From contig NZ_FNMV01000004.1 of the NCBI RefSeq assembly GCF_900106645.1, forward strand, positions 124,001 to 188,000: a DNA stretch of 64,000 nt. Reading direction: 5' to 3'. Position 1 is the stretch's first letter. Every line of letters begins with the position of its first letter. Of the stretch, positions 7,647 through 16,912 are shown piece after piece. This DNA comes from Flavobacterium degerlachei. GTDB taxonomy: Bacteria; Bacteroidota; Bacteroidia; Flavobacteriales; Flavobacteriaceae. The notes beneath the pieces were generated by a model, which was given only the letters and a program-made list of their open reading frames with translations, was not told the DNA's origin and did not search any database. The translations under genes were made by a program, and so were the position numbers.

Positions 7647-9578
7647 ATGTGTGGAATTTTTGGATTTGTAGGAAATAAATATTTTGAAAAGGAAGCTGAT
7701 TTATCAGCTATGAGAAGTAGTTTAGCGCATAGAGGACCTGATCATTTTGATTTTTATTCTTTAGAGACAGCTAATAAGCAATTTGAGATTAATTTAGGAC
7801 ATGTTAGGCTATCAATAATTGATACTTCAAATGCAGGGAATCAACCAATGCATAGCGAAAGCGATAGATTTACAATTGTTTTTAATGGAGAGATTTATAA
7901 TTTTTTAGATATTAAAGAAGAGATTGAAAAGAGGTCTCCCCAGATTGTGTGGAAATCAAGTTCTGACACAGAAGTACTTTTAGCGGGTTTAGAAATTTTT
8001 GGTTTGCAAGAATGTGTCTCGAGGCTCGTAGGGATGTTCGCATTTAGTGTATGGGATAAGGAAAAACAAAAATTAACCTTAGTTCGAGATAGAATCGGCG
8101 AAAAACCGTTGTATTATGGTTATCAAAAGGGACAATTGATTTTTGCTTCAGAACTAAAGGCTTTTGAGGTACATTCATGCTTTGATAAAAAATTGAATAC
8201 TGAGGCAGCTGTTGGTTTTTTGCATAGAAGTTGTGTTCCTCAGAATCTTTCTATATATGAAAATATTTATAAAGTGATTCCGGGCACAATCATGGAATTT
8301 GATTTAGATGAAATTCAAAATAAAACGGTGCCTAAGCCCATTTTTTACTGGTCCTTGGTAGAAAAAGTGAAGGAATTAGAGAAGGATAGTTTCAAAGGAA
8401 CATATGAAGAAGCAAAAAATAAATTAGAACAACTACTAATACAGGCTGTAAAAAATCAGGCCATAGCTGATGTGCCATTAGGAGCATTTTTGTCAGGAGG
8501 AATTGACTCTTCTTTGGTTTGTGCAATATTAAAGAAGTATGTCAAAAGTGATTTGCATACCTATACAATTGCAATGCCGGAACCTGGTCAAAATGAATCT
8601 TTGCATGCTGAAAAGGTAGCTGATAATCTTGGAACAATTCACAAGTCAAAAGAACTAAATACAGATGAAATCATTAGTAGGCTAGATGAAATCATTAGCT
8701 ATTGGGATGAGCCGTTTGCGGATAGTTCGCAAATTCCTACTTTCTTTGTGTCAGAACTTGCCAGAAAGGAAGTGACGGTTTCCTTGAGTGGTGATGGTGC
8801 AGATGAGTTTGGTTATGGTTATTCAGATTATCCGATTTATGAAAAATATAAAAAATTTACAATACTGTCTGTTTTAGGGGTGGATACTATTTTTTCTTTG
8901 CTTATGAAATATAAGCCATTTCGTAAAATAGCAATTCTAAGAAAAACCGAAAATTTTTTATCTCTAACAACTATTTTAAAAAACAGTAAGAATCTAAATG
9001 AGGCTCATGCACAATGGAGAAACAAATTTAGAAATGTGCATTTGCCTATACAAAAAGAAATAATTTCCAATTCTAGTAAGTTCTTAAAGACAAAAGATTT
9101 GGGATTTAATTTTGCGGGTTATTATGACGCTCTTGCTTATTTGCCAGACGATATTCTTGTAAAAGTGGATAGAGCAGCAATGGCAGTAAGCTTGGAATCT
9201 AGAGCGCCTTTCCTAGACCATAGAGTACTTGAGTTTTTGATCAGTCTGCCTAAAGAATTCAAATATAAAAACAACATCTCCAAAAGGATTTTAAAAGATA
9301 TTCTTTACGACTATGTTCCAAAAACAATAGTTGATAGGCCTAAACAAGGATTTTCGATTCCTTTAACATTCTGGCTTAGAAATGATTTGAAAGATTGGGG
9401 GTCAGAGATCATAAAAGGTATACCATTAGATTCGACTTTTTGGGACAGAAAGCTTGTGTTGGAAATGTGGAATGAACATCAAGAAGAGCAGGAAGATCAT
9501 ACCGAAAGAATATGGAATATACTATTGTTGGAGAGTTTCTTTAAGAGAAAAGAATTACTTCATTATTCAATTAATTAA
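7647..9578 (+). CDS. asnB: Asparagine synthetase B-type glutamine amidotransferase
   Basis: 643-residue two-domain protein. The N-terminal class-II glutamine amidotransferase domain begins MCGIFGF with the catalytic Cys2, and HRGPD follows near residue 28. The C-terminal ATP-pyrophosphatase synthetase domain has the SGGIDSS P-loop at about residues 283-289. Length is normal for AsnB. Inside polysaccharide loci such proteins usually amidate a uronic-acid sugar rather than make free asparagine, which would fit the UDP-sugar dehydrogenase at the left edge. The GT4 gene start overlaps its stop by one base (TAATG). Genuine asparagine synthesis cannot be excluded. Confidence 0.92.
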   Translation: MCGIFGFVGNKYFEKEADLSAMRSSLAHRGPDHFDFYSLETANKQFEINLGHVRLSIIDTSNAGNQPMHSESDRFTIVFNGEIYNFLDIKEEIEKRSPQIVWKSSSDTEVLLAGLEIFGLQECVSRLVGMFAFSVWDKEKQKLTLVRDRIGEKPLYYGYQKGQLIFASELKAFEVHSCFDKKLNTEAAVGFLHRSCVPQNLSIYENIYKVIPGTIMEFDLDEIQNKTVPKPIFYWSLVEKVKELEKDSFKGTYEEAKNKLEQLLIQAVKNQAIADVPLGAFLSGGIDSSLVCAILKKYVKSDLHTYTIAMPEPGQNESLHAEKVADNLGTIHKSKELNTDEIISRLDEIISYWDEPFADSSQIPTFFVSELARKEVTVSLSGDGADEFGYGYSDYPIYEKYKKFTILSVLGVDTIFSLLMKYKPFRKIAILRKTENFLSLTTILKNSKNLNEAHAQWRNKFRNVHLPIQKEIISNSSKFLKTKDLGFNFAGYYDALAYLPDDILVKVDRAAMAVSLESRAPFLDHRVLEFLISLPKEFKYKNNISKRILKDILYDYVPKTIVDRPKQGFSIPLTFWLRNDLKDWGSEIIKGIPLDSTFWDRKLVLEMWNEHQEEQEDHTERIWNILLLESFFKRKELLHYSIN

Positions 9579-10759
9579 TGCAAATAGATTTTGATTTGGA
9601 ACAAATAAAAAAAATAGTTTTTATAGAGGCTGTGCAAGATTATGGCGGCGCGAGAATCAGTACCGTAGAACTAGCTGAAAGACTATCGAAGAATCATAAT
9701 GTTGCTATAATAGATTTTTATGGTTCATGTAAACCTTTTACCGATAGCGTAACAAAGAGGGGGTTAGAATTGAGTATTATTGATAAAAGAGAGGTGCCTT
9801 ATATCATTAATACTTCACCTTATTTATTGGTCAAAATAGTCAACTTTGTACTGTTTGTGCCTCATTTGATGGGAATAAGAAAAAAGGTGCAACGTTTACT
9901 AAAGGAGATAGAACCGGATTATATTATTCTTAATAATTCGAAGGTGCTGACTTCATTAGCTTTCTTTCCAAATAAAAAATTTAAAGTTTTGTTTTTTGCC
10001 AGAGGTTGGTTTGTTCTCAGTCAGATAACTAAGCTTGATAGGTTGCTTTATAAAAATTTAGTTGATAAATATGTTTGTGTTGCAAACGCAACTAAACAAG
10101 CGCTTTTTTGCGGAGGACTTACTTCATTAGAGAATTTGTATGTTGTTCACAATGCGATTTCAGAAGTGAATTTAGCTAAAGAGGTGGCAGAGATTGAAAA
10201 AGGGGAAAACACCAAGATAGTATTACATGCGGGAGGGTTTTTAAAGGATAAAGGCCAATTAGTGTCATTGGAAATGGCAAAAATATTAAAGGAAAAAGGG
10301 GTGGATTTTAAACTGATTCTCGCTGGTCTTGTATATAAAGGTGGTGAATCAGAGTTGTTTTATAATAAGGTAATTGATTTGGTGCAGTTATACAATCTTG
10401 AAGGTTTTGTCGAACTGGTTAAAAACAAACCTAATGTAATCAGTTATTTTAATGCGTGTGACATATTAATACACCCTTCGGAAACAGAAGGATTACCTAG
10501 AGTCATAATGGAAGCAATGATATTAAAAAAACCAGTTGTAGCTAATGCAGTTGGAGGAGTTTCTGACTACATATTAAATGGTTTCACCGGTTTTTTGCCC
10601 CATCATAATTCAGCTACAGAATATGCTGAGTCTGTTCAGAAGCTTATTGAGAATGAAAGTATTTATAATTTTATAGCTGATAATGCTTACAATCTTGTGA
10701 AAACAAGTTTTACCGCAGAAAATCAGTTGAATAGTTTGAATAAAGTCTTTGAAAGCTAG
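9578..10759 (+). CDS. Glycosyltransferase family 4
   Basis: 393-residue GT-B fold glycosyltransferase. The C-terminal nucleotide-sugar domain shows LHAGGFLKDKGQ, then HPSETEGLPRVIMEAM, in which the two Glu of the EX7E motif lie, and KPVVANAVGGVSD. The N-terminal acceptor domain begins at about residue 12 (KIVFIEAVQDYGGARIS). It lies in the operon between asnB and a GT2. The donor sugar is unknown. Confidence 0.92.
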   Translation: MQIDFDLEQIKKIVFIEAVQDYGGARISTVELAERLSKNHNVAIIDFYGSCKPFTDSVTKRGLELSIIDKREVPYIINTSPYLLVKIVNFVLFVPHLMGIRKKVQRLLKEIEPDYIILNNSKVLTSLAFFPNKKFKVLFFARGWFVLSQITKLDRLLYKNLVDKYVCVANATKQALFCGGLTSLENLYVVHNAISEVNLAKEVAEIEKGENTKIVLHAGGFLKDKGQLVSLEMAKILKEKGVDFKLILAGLVYKGGESELFYNKVIDLVQLYNLEGFVELVKNKPNVISYFNACDILIHPSETEGLPRVIMEAMILKKPVVANAVGGVSDYILNGFTGFLPHHNSATEYAESVQKLIENESIYNFIADNAYNLVKTSFTAENQLNSLNKVFES

Positions 10760-10784
10760 TATCAACAGTATACAAAAATTAAAC

Positions 10785-11579
10785 ATGAAAATTTCTGTAG
10801 TAATACCAATGTATAATTCAAGGAATACTATCTTGAATACATTAAATTCAGTAAAAAATCAGACTATACTTCCTTTTGAAGTGGTTATAATAGATGATGG
10901 GAGTAAGGATGAATCGGTAACTGTTGTTGAAGATTTTATTTCTGTTAATTCTGCTTTAAATATTCAGTTAGTAAAACAAAAAAACAGAGGTGTTTCTTCC
11001 GCTCGAAATGTAGGTCTGAAATTAGCGAAGGGAGATTGGATTGCTCTATTAGACAGTGATGATGAATGGTTGCCTACTAAGCTGGAAAGACAAATTCAAG
11101 TGCTAAATGAGAACCCTACAATTGATTTTTTAGGAACTAATCGGAACGGTGAATATTTTGATAAAATCTTGTGGAAAAAACTGGGTGTTTTAACCAGGAT
11201 TTCTCCAAAGTTGTTAATGGTTAAGTTCATTTTTGTTGTACCTACCGTAATTTTTAGAAAAAAAATTGTTTTGGATGCTGGATATTTTGATGAAACCCAA
11301 AAATATGCCGAAGAAGGGAATTATTTCATTCGAATAGCCCAAAAGTATAATTGTTATTTACTGAACGAAAGCTTGGTCGTTACAGGAGATGGCAAAGCAC
11401 ATTTTGGCCATTCAGGACTTTCTGGAAATTTAAAAGAAATGGAAAGGGGAGAGTTGAAAAATCTTAAAGACGCCTTAAGTTTAAAAATAATCAATCATTT
11501 TCAATATTCATTTTTAGTTTTATTTTCAATATTGAAATATTTTCGAAGAATAGTAATTGTTAAAACGAGACAAGAGTAG
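10785..11579 (+). CDS. Glycosyltransferase family 2
   Basis: 264-residue GT2. The chosen ATG gives MKISVVIPMYNSRNTILNT, a normal family start. An upstream in-frame ATG at 10749 would add 12 residues and overlap the previous gene by 11 bp, and is less likely. The IDDGSKDES motif and LLDSDDEW (DxD region, near residue 88) are present. The C-terminus is amphipathic with a hydrophobic stretch that could associate with the membrane. Confidence 0.9.
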   Translation: MKISVVIPMYNSRNTILNTLNSVKNQTILPFEVVIIDDGSKDESVTVVEDFISVNSALNIQLVKQKNRGVSSARNVGLKLAKGDWIALLDSDDEWLPTKLERQIQVLNENPTIDFLGTNRNGEYFDKILWKKLGVLTRISPKLLMVKFIFVVPTVIFRKKIVLDAGYFDETQKYAEEGNYFIRIAQKYNCYLLNESLVVTGDGKAHFGHSGLSGNLKEMERGELKNLKDALSLKIINHFQYSFLVLFSILKYFRRIVIVKTRQE

Positions 11580-11581
11580 TT

Positions 11582-12172
11582 ATGATAAAGAGATATGGAA
11601 TTTTGGGTTCGATACGTTTACTAATATCATTGATTTATACAAAAATATTTTTCAGAAATGCTAGACTCATAAGACTTCCATTTGATATAAGAAATAAAAA
11701 AAATATTAAAATTGGAAAGGGTTTGACAACAGGTTTTGGTTGTCGATTGGAGGCTTACCCTCAAAAAGAAATTTCAGAACTAATTTTAATTCTTGGAGAG
11801 AATGTAGAGATTAATGATTATGTTCATATTGCCGCAGGTGAAAAGATTTTTATAGGAGATAATGTTTTAATTGCTAGTAAAGTTTTTATTTCAGACCTTA
11901 ACCATGGAAATTACAAAGGTAAAAATCCGGACAGTCCGTTATCAACGCCAAATAGTCGAAAATTGTCGACTAATCCAATTATAATTAAAGATAATGTATG
12001 GATTGGCGAGGGAGTTTGTATTATGCCAGGAGTAACTATCGGTTGTGGGAGTGTAATAGGTGCTTTGTCAGTTGTAACAAAAGATATTCCAGATTATTCC
12101 ATAGCAGTTGGTTCTCCGGCAAAAGTAGTTAAGGAGTATGATTTTGAAAGCAATAGTTGGAAGAGGGTTTAG
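11582..12172 (+). CDS. Left-handed beta-helix acyltransferase
   Basis: 196-residue member of the hexapeptide-repeat acyltransferases (WbbJ/maltose-O-acetyltransferase-like). Hexapeptide repeats run from KIGKGLTTGFGCRLEA through LGENVEINDYVHIAAGEKIFIGDNVLIASKVFISDLNHG, with the active-site-type HG, to IKDNVWIGEGVCIMPGVTIGCGSVIGALSVV. It probably O-acetylates a sugar of the repeat unit in the cytoplasm. It starts 2 bp after a GT2 and precedes another GT2. Confidence 0.9.
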   Translation: MIKRYGILGSIRLLISLIYTKIFFRNARLIRLPFDIRNKKNIKIGKGLTTGFGCRLEAYPQKEISELILILGENVEINDYVHIAAGEKIFIGDNVLIASKVFISDLNHGNYKGKNPDSPLSTPNSRKLSTNPIIIKDNVWIGEGVCIMPGVTIGCGSVIGALSVVTKDIPDYSIAVGSPAKVVKEYDFESNSWKRV

Positions 12173-12188
12173 ATAAAAAGGAGAATAA

Positions 12189-13007
12189 ATGAAATTTAAA
12201 ATTACTTTCTGTATTGTTTTGTACCGAAACGATATAACAATGTTGCAGAATGCGATCCAGTCCATTCTTAAAAATGGCATAATTCACAAACTTTTTTTGG
12301 TCGATAATTCTCCAACAGATGAATTGAAAAAAAATCTTATAAACTCAAAAATAGAATATATTCATAACCCTGCCAATCCTGGATTTGGAGCTTCTCATAA
12401 TGTCGCCGTCGAAAAAGCAATTGGCTTAGGTTCAAATTATCATTTTATTGTGAATCCCGACATCTATTTTGAAGGAGATGTAATTATGCCTATGGTTGAG
12501 TACATGGCAAATGATGAAAAAATTGGTATGATGATGCCTCAAATATTAAATCTAGATGGAACCGTGCAAAATTTACCGAAATTATTGCCAAGTCCATTCA
12601 GTATTTTATGGAGAAAATTGAAAAAACCTAGATCAGCCTATGAAAAATTTATTAATCAATATGAACTTCGTCAAGTATCTAGAGATATGATTTATAATGC
12701 TCCAGTACTTTCGGGCTGTTTTACTTTACTTAATTTACAAGCGATAAAAAAAGTAGGTATGTATGATGACGCATTTTTCATGTATTTTGAAGACTGGGAT
12801 CTGTCAAGACGAATGCATCAACATTATAAAACAATTTATTTTCCTTCAGTATCTGTTTATCATGGATATGATTCTGGGGCAAACAAAAACAGTAAACTGT
12901 TTAAAATATTTGTGAAGTCAGCAGTTACCTATTTTAATAAATGGGGATGGTTTTTTGACGGACAAAGAAAGAAAATAAATAAAGAAGCTTTATCTCAATT
13001 TAAGTAA
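12189..13007 (+). CDS. Glycosyltransferase family 2 (WbbL/rhamnosyltransferase-like)
   Basis: 272-residue GT2 of the branch that contains rhamnosyltransferases such as WbbL. It has NPANPGFGASHNVAV, FIVNPDIYF in place of the usual DxD, and the VLSGCFTLLNLQAIKKVGMYDDAFFMYFEDWDLSRR acceptor-side block. An AAGGAG-type ribosome binding site lies 5 bp before the ATG (about 12178-12183), which is unusual in this window. Complete dTDP-rhamnose synthesis genes a little downstream make rhamnose a plausible donor. That is inference. Confidence 0.9.
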   Translation: MKFKITFCIVLYRNDITMLQNAIQSILKNGIIHKLFLVDNSPTDELKKNLINSKIEYIHNPANPGFGASHNVAVEKAIGLGSNYHFIVNPDIYFEGDVIMPMVEYMANDEKIGMMMPQILNLDGTVQNLPKLLPSPFSILWRKLKKPRSAYEKFINQYELRQVSRDMIYNAPVLSGCFTLLNLQAIKKVGMYDDAFFMYFEDWDLSRRMHQHYKTIYFPSVSVYHGYDSGANKNSKLFKIFVKSAVTYFNKWGWFFDGQRKKINKEALSQFK

Positions 13008-13901
13008 ATGAAAATAATAATTACTGGAGCGTCAGGATTTGTCGGACAAAATCTTCAAAACTATTTAACGAATTTACACGAAATAGAAACTATGAGTGTT
13101 CGTTATATAGCCAATCAGCGATTTGACTTAAAAGCGGACGCTATCATTCATCTTGCAGGAAAAGCCCACGATTTAAAAAAGGTTTCTAATCCTACAGATT
13201 ATTACGATGCAAACTTCGAACTAACTAAGCAATTATTTGATGCTTATTTAGTTTCAGATGCTTCTGTATTTGTTTTTATCAGTACTGTAAAAGCGGTAGC
13301 TGATGTTGTTCAGGGAATACTGATGGAAGATGCTGTTGCTGATCCCAAAACTCATTATGGGATTGCCAAACATCAGGCGGAGCAGTATGTTTTATCTCAT
13401 AAATTACCATATGGTAAAAGGGTTTACATTTTAAGACCGTGTATGATTCATGGCCCAGGCAACAAAGGAAATCTGAATTTATTATACCAATTGGTTGCTA
13501 AAGGTTTACCTTGGCCGTTGGGAGATTTCAAAAACAAACGTTCCTTTTTAAGTGTCGAAAACCTTTGTTTTGTCATTAAGGAATTATTACAGAATACAAA
13601 TATTCCCTCTGGAGTTTATCAAATAGCTGATGATGAATCATTACAAACAAATGAATTAATTCAGTTGTTAAGTTTAAGTCTTAATAAAAAAAGTAGAATT
13701 TGGAAAATTCCATCATCATTGATTAAGAGAACAGCAGTTTTAGGCGATTATATCAGACTACCATTAAATTCTGAACGCCTGCAAAAACTAACTGAGAATT
13801 ATGTGGTAAGCAATAAGAAGCTGCTACATGCGATAGGAAAGCCTTTGCCAATAGAATCAAAAGAAGGTTTGTTGAAAACATTCCAATCATTCAAAAAATA
13901 A
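13008..13901 (+). CDS. NAD-dependent sugar epimerase/reductase (WbpV-like SDR)
   Basis: 297-residue extended short-chain dehydrogenase. The Rossmann motif is GASGFVG (residues 7-13). The catalytic triad is probably S92 (FISTVKA), Y117 and K121 (HYGIAKHQAEQYV). The sequence resembles the WbpV-type 4-ketoreductases/epimerases that act on UDP-HexNAc derivatives, for example in UDP-QuiNAc synthesis, and that often lie close to a WecA/WbpL-type transferase; one is encoded at 17860. The start immediately follows the previous stop. The exact reaction is not certain. Confidence 0.85.
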   Translation: MKIIITGASGFVGQNLQNYLTNLHEIETMSVRYIANQRFDLKADAIIHLAGKAHDLKKVSNPTDYYDANFELTKQLFDAYLVSDASVFVFISTVKAVADVVQGILMEDAVADPKTHYGIAKHQAEQYVLSHKLPYGKRVYILRPCMIHGPGNKGNLNLLYQLVAKGLPWPLGDFKNKRSFLSVENLCFVIKELLQNTNIPSGVYQIADDESLQTNELIQLLSLSLNKKSRIWKIPSSLIKRTAVLGDYIRLPLNSERLQKLTENYVVSNKKLLHAIGKPLPIESKEGLLKTFQSFKK

Positions 13902-13911
13902 TAAGTACAAC

Positions 13912-14460
13912 ATGACGATTGAAAAAACAACAATACAAGATTTATTAGTTATAACTCCCAGAGTTTTTGAAGATTCACGTGGCTTTTTTTTTGAAGCCTA
14001 CAATCAAGCTAAATTTCATGAAAATGGAATTATGTACAACTTTATTCAAGACAATCAATCGTTCTCTAAACGTGGGGTAATCCGTGGATTGCATTTGCAA
14101 ATGAATCCTTTTGCGCAAGCGAAATTAGTAAGGGTTTTAGAGGGAGAGATTCTCGATGTAGCTTTAGATTTGCGTAAAAATTCGGCAACTTATGGAAAGC
14201 ATTTCAGTGTGGTTTTAAGTGCAGAGAACAAAAAGCAATTGATGGTGCCACACGGTTTTGCGCACGGCTTCTCTGTTTTAAGTAAAACGGCATCAGTGAT
14301 ATACAAAGTGGATCAGTTGTATGATAAGGAAAGCGAAAGAGGAATCCTTTATGATGACCCTAAGTTGGCGATTGATTGGCAAATAGATGCTAATGAAGTC
14401 ATAGTTTCTGAAAAGGATTTAGTTTTACCGAGTTTTAGTGAAATTGATTGGGAGTTTTGA
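13912..14460 (+). CDS. rfbC: dTDP-4-dehydrorhamnose 3,5-epimerase
   Basis: 182-residue RmlC cupin that epimerises dTDP-4-keto-6-deoxyglucose at C3 and C5. The catalytic His is H61 in RGLHLQ and the Tyr is Y131 in VIYKVD, both at the expected family positions, and the PHGFAHGF strand follows at 113-120. Full length. With rfbD, rfbB and rfbA downstream it completes dTDP-L-rhamnose synthesis. Confidence 0.97.
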   Translation: MTIEKTTIQDLLVITPRVFEDSRGFFFEAYNQAKFHENGIMYNFIQDNQSFSKRGVIRGLHLQMNPFAQAKLVRVLEGEILDVALDLRKNSATYGKHFSVVLSAENKKQLMVPHGFAHGFSVLSKTASVIYKVDQLYDKESERGILYDDPKLAIDWQIDANEVIVSEKDLVLPSFSEIDWEF

Positions 14461-14584
14461 AATTGTTTAAAAGTTTAAGGTTTAAAGTTGTCTTTTGGAT
14501 CGAGACTTAGATTTCTTTGTAAGTGGAATATTCAAAATAAAATAAAAGCAGCAAATTCCCTAGTGCTTTTAAGTTTAAAAAAAA

Positions 14585-15451
14585 ATGAAAAAAATTTTAG
14601 TAACAGGTGCAACCGGACAATTAGGTTCAGAATTGAAAGTGTTATCTGAGAGCTATTCTCAATTCGAATGGTTTTTTGCGGACAGAACGATGGTTTCATT
14701 GGATAATTTATCCATATTGCAAAATCAATTAGAAGGAATACATCCCGATATTATTTTGAACTGTGGTGCTTATACTGCTGTAGATAAAGCGGAGGCTGAA
14801 GCAGAATTGGCGGATGTTATCAATCATCAGGCGATTAAAATAATTGCTGAACATGCGAATAAGCATCAAATTAAATTGATCCACATTTCTACCGATTATG
14901 TTTTTGATGGGACATCAGCTGTTGCTTTGACAGAAGAAGCAATTACAGAGCCCATCAATGTATATGGCGCTACGAAACGTGCTGGAGAATTAGCCGCTTT
15001 GGCTGTTAATCCTGATATTTTAATTATTAGAACGTCATGGGTATACAGTCGTTTCGGGAATAATTTTGTAAAAACGATGCAGCGTTTACTCAAAGAACGC
15101 GATACACTCGGCGTGGTGAATGATCAAATAGGTTCACCTACCTATGCTGCTGATTTAGCAGAAGCAATGATGGATGTATTAAATAACGAGAATTGGGTTC
15201 CTGGAATTTATAATTATTCAAATGAGGGAGAGATTAGTTGGTATGAATTTGTTTTGGCTATTCAAGAAATAACAGGAGATACTTGTGAAGTAAGGGGTAT
15301 TCCTTCGTCATCTTATCCCACTCCTGCAAAACGTCCTGCCTTTTCTTTATTGGATAAATCCAAGATTAAAGAGGTGTACGGTATTACTGTTCCAGGTTAT
15401 AAAGAGAGTTTGAGAAAATGTATGGGGTTGTTACGAATTGAAACGAATTGA
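14585..15451 (+). CDS. rfbD: dTDP-4-dehydrorhamnose reductase
   Basis: 288-residue RmlD, an SDR reductase that forms dTDP-L-rhamnose. It has GATGQLGSEL (8-17), STDYVFDG (102-109) and the Y127/K131 catalytic pair (VYGATKRAGE). The stop codon lies inside a small tandem repeat of ACGAATTGAA (15433-15459), so the last residues and the stop are products of the repeat. It is separated from rfbC by 124 bp of AT-rich sequence with GTTTAAGG-like words and from rfbB by 408 bp. Confidence 0.97.
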   Translation: MKKILVTGATGQLGSELKVLSESYSQFEWFFADRTMVSLDNLSILQNQLEGIHPDIILNCGAYTAVDKAEAEAELADVINHQAIKIIAEHANKHQIKLIHISTDYVFDGTSAVALTEEAITEPINVYGATKRAGELAALAVNPDILIIRTSWVYSRFGNNFVKTMQRLLKERDTLGVVNDQIGSPTYAADLAEAMMDVLNNENWVPGIYNYSNEGEISWYEFVLAIQEITGDTCEVRGIPSSSYPTPAKRPAFSLLDKSKIKEVYGITVPGYKESLRKCMGLLRIETN

Positions 15452-15459
15452 AACGAATT
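15433..15459 (+). repeat. 10-bp tandem repeat over the rfbD stop
   Basis: ACGAATTGAA is present twice in full (15433-15442, 15443-15452), followed by a third, imperfect start. The rfbD TGA stop (15449-15451) falls in the second copy, so repeat expansion or loss would change the C-terminus by only a few residues. Confidence 0.85.
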
Positions 15460-15599
15460 TCACTAATGGATACTCCCAATTAGGTTTTATAGAAAGTAAA
15501 AAAATATAGGTTACTAATTTTCTTTTTTGCTTGATCAAAAAATAAACAAAAAAATCACTGCCTGAAAATTGAAAACTTAAAAACTACCTCAAAACTCTG

Positions 15600-15649
15600 T
15601 TCCGCAGCCCGAGCCGTTCGCCTTTCAGGCTCAACTCGCGGACTGCTGC
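15600..15649 (+). repeat. 50-bp intergenic repeat, copy A
   Basis: This block begins TTCCGCAGCCCGAGCCGTTCG and ends GCGGACTGCTGC. It aligns without gaps with 57946-57995; the two ends are nearly identical and the middle differs. GCAGCCCGAG at the left and the reverse complement of the right end (GCAGTCCGCGAG) form an imperfect inverted repeat, so it could fold into a hairpin. Its GC content is clearly higher than the surroundings. The element type is not known to me. Confidence 0.75.
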
Positions 15650-15820
15650 TACCTGACTGCCACTGGCAGTCCTCCTTTTAATTTCAAATATTTTTTGACG
15701 TTTTTAATTTAAGGGTGGGGTAAAGAGTGATGCGAAGCGACCATAGGGAATTTTTTGCTGAAATTTCAGAAAATAGTGTTCAGAGAGTGGGTTTGATATT
15801 ATGCTTTAGTTGATGCGGAC

Positions 15821-15828
15821 TAACTTTG
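15821..15828 (+). promoter_or_regulatory. Possible Bacteroidota -7 element before rfbB
   Basis: TAACTTTG fits the TAnnTTTG -7 consensus of Bacteroidota sigma factor and lies 31 bp before the rfbB ATG. The nearest TTTG upstream (15792-15795) is 25 bp away, longer than the usual spacer, so support is partial. It would give the rfbBA part its own promoter after the 408-bp gap. Confidence 0.4.
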
Positions 15829-15859
15829 TGGTTAAATAAAAAAGATAAATTAAATAAAA

Positions 15860-16906
15860 ATGAAAAAAATAGTAATAACGGGTGGTGCCGGATTTATAGG
15901 TTCGCATGTTGTCAGGCGTTTTGTAAATAAGTATCCAGAGTATCAAATATTTAATTTGGATGCGTTGACGTATGCAGGTAATCTGGAAAATATTACTGAT
16001 ATTGAAAATGAACCTAATTATACATTTATCAAAGGAGATATTGTTGATGCTACTTTTATAGATGCATTATTTGCAGAGCATCAGTTTGATGGCGTACTCC
16101 ACTTGGCTGCCGAATCTCATGTTGATCGTTCTATTACTGATCCATTGTCTTTTGTAAAAACGAACGTGATCGGTACAATGAACTTATTAAATGCGGCTAA
16201 AACGATTTGGAAAGACAATATGGAAGGAAAACGTTTCTACCATATCAGTACTGATGAGGTTTATGGTAGTTTAGGTGCTGAAGGTTTGTTTACTGAAACT
16301 ACGGCCTACGATCCTAATTCACCATATTCGGCTTCAAAAGCAAGTTCGGATCATTTTGTACGTGCTTATGGTGAGACTTATGGTTTGCCTTATGTGTTAA
16401 CTAACTGTTCTAATAATTATGGACCTTTTCATTTTCCTGAAAAATTGATTCCATTGTTTATCAATAATATTATACAAAATAAACCTTTACCTGTTTATGG
16501 AGACGGTAAATATACTCGTGACTGGCTTTTTGTAGAGGATCATGCCGTTGCGATTGATTTGGTATTTCATGAAGGAGTTAATCATGATACCTACAATATT
16601 GGAGGATTCAACGAATGGCAAAATATTGATTTGGTGAAATTACTTTGTAAAATCATGGATGAAAAATTAGGTCGTGAAGCAGGTACTTCTGAACAATTAA
16701 TTTCCTATGTCAAAGACCGTCCAGGTCATGATTTACGATACGCGATTGATGCCAGTAAAATAAACAAAGAACTAGGGTGGAAGCCTTCGGTTACTTTTGA
16801 GCAAGGGTTGGAGAAAACTGTGAATTGGTATTTGGACAATCAAACTTGGTTGAATAATATCACTTCTGGTGAGTACGCAAGTTATTATGAGAAACAATAT
16901 AATTAA
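15860..16906 (+). CDS. rfbB: dTDP-glucose 4,6-dehydratase
   Basis: 348-residue RmlB. NAD-binding motif GGAGFIGSH (8-16), catalytic T131-D132-E133 (STDEVYG), and Y156/K160 in [11 protein letters not shown]. Full length. The product, dTDP-4-keto-6-deoxyglucose, is the branch point for rhamnose (rfbC, rfbD) and, in this locus, for the FdtA/FdtB-type 3-amino sugar. It ends 6 bp before rfbA. Confidence 0.98.
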   Translation: MKKIVITGGAGFIGSHVVRRFVNKYPEYQIFNLDALTYAGNLENITDIENEPNYTFIKGDIVDATFIDALFAEHQFDGVLHLAAESHVDRSITDPLSFVKTNVIGTMNLLNAAKTIWKDNMEGKRFYHISTDEVYGSLGAEGLFTETTAYDPNSPYSASKASSDHFVRAYGETYGLPYVLTNCSNNYGPFHFPEKLIPLFINNIIQNKPLPVYGDGKYTRDWLFVEDHAVAIDLVFHEGVNHDTYNIGGFNEWQNIDLVKLLCKIMDEKLGREAGTSEQLISYVKDRPGHDLRYAIDASKINKELGWKPSVTFEQGLEKTVNWYLDNQTWLNNITSGEYASYYEKQYN

Positions 16907-16912
16907 AATAAT

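Larger units (their letters stand above)
15452..15859. other. Non-coding gap between rfbD and rfbB
   Basis: No convincing gene in these 408 bases. The gap holds the end of the small tandem repeat, a 50-bp block (15600-15649) that recurs near 57.9 kb, a short CACTGGCAGTCC segment whose GGCAGTCC also recurs beside the second copy, and a promoter-like TAACTTTG just before rfbB. Confidence 0.7.
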
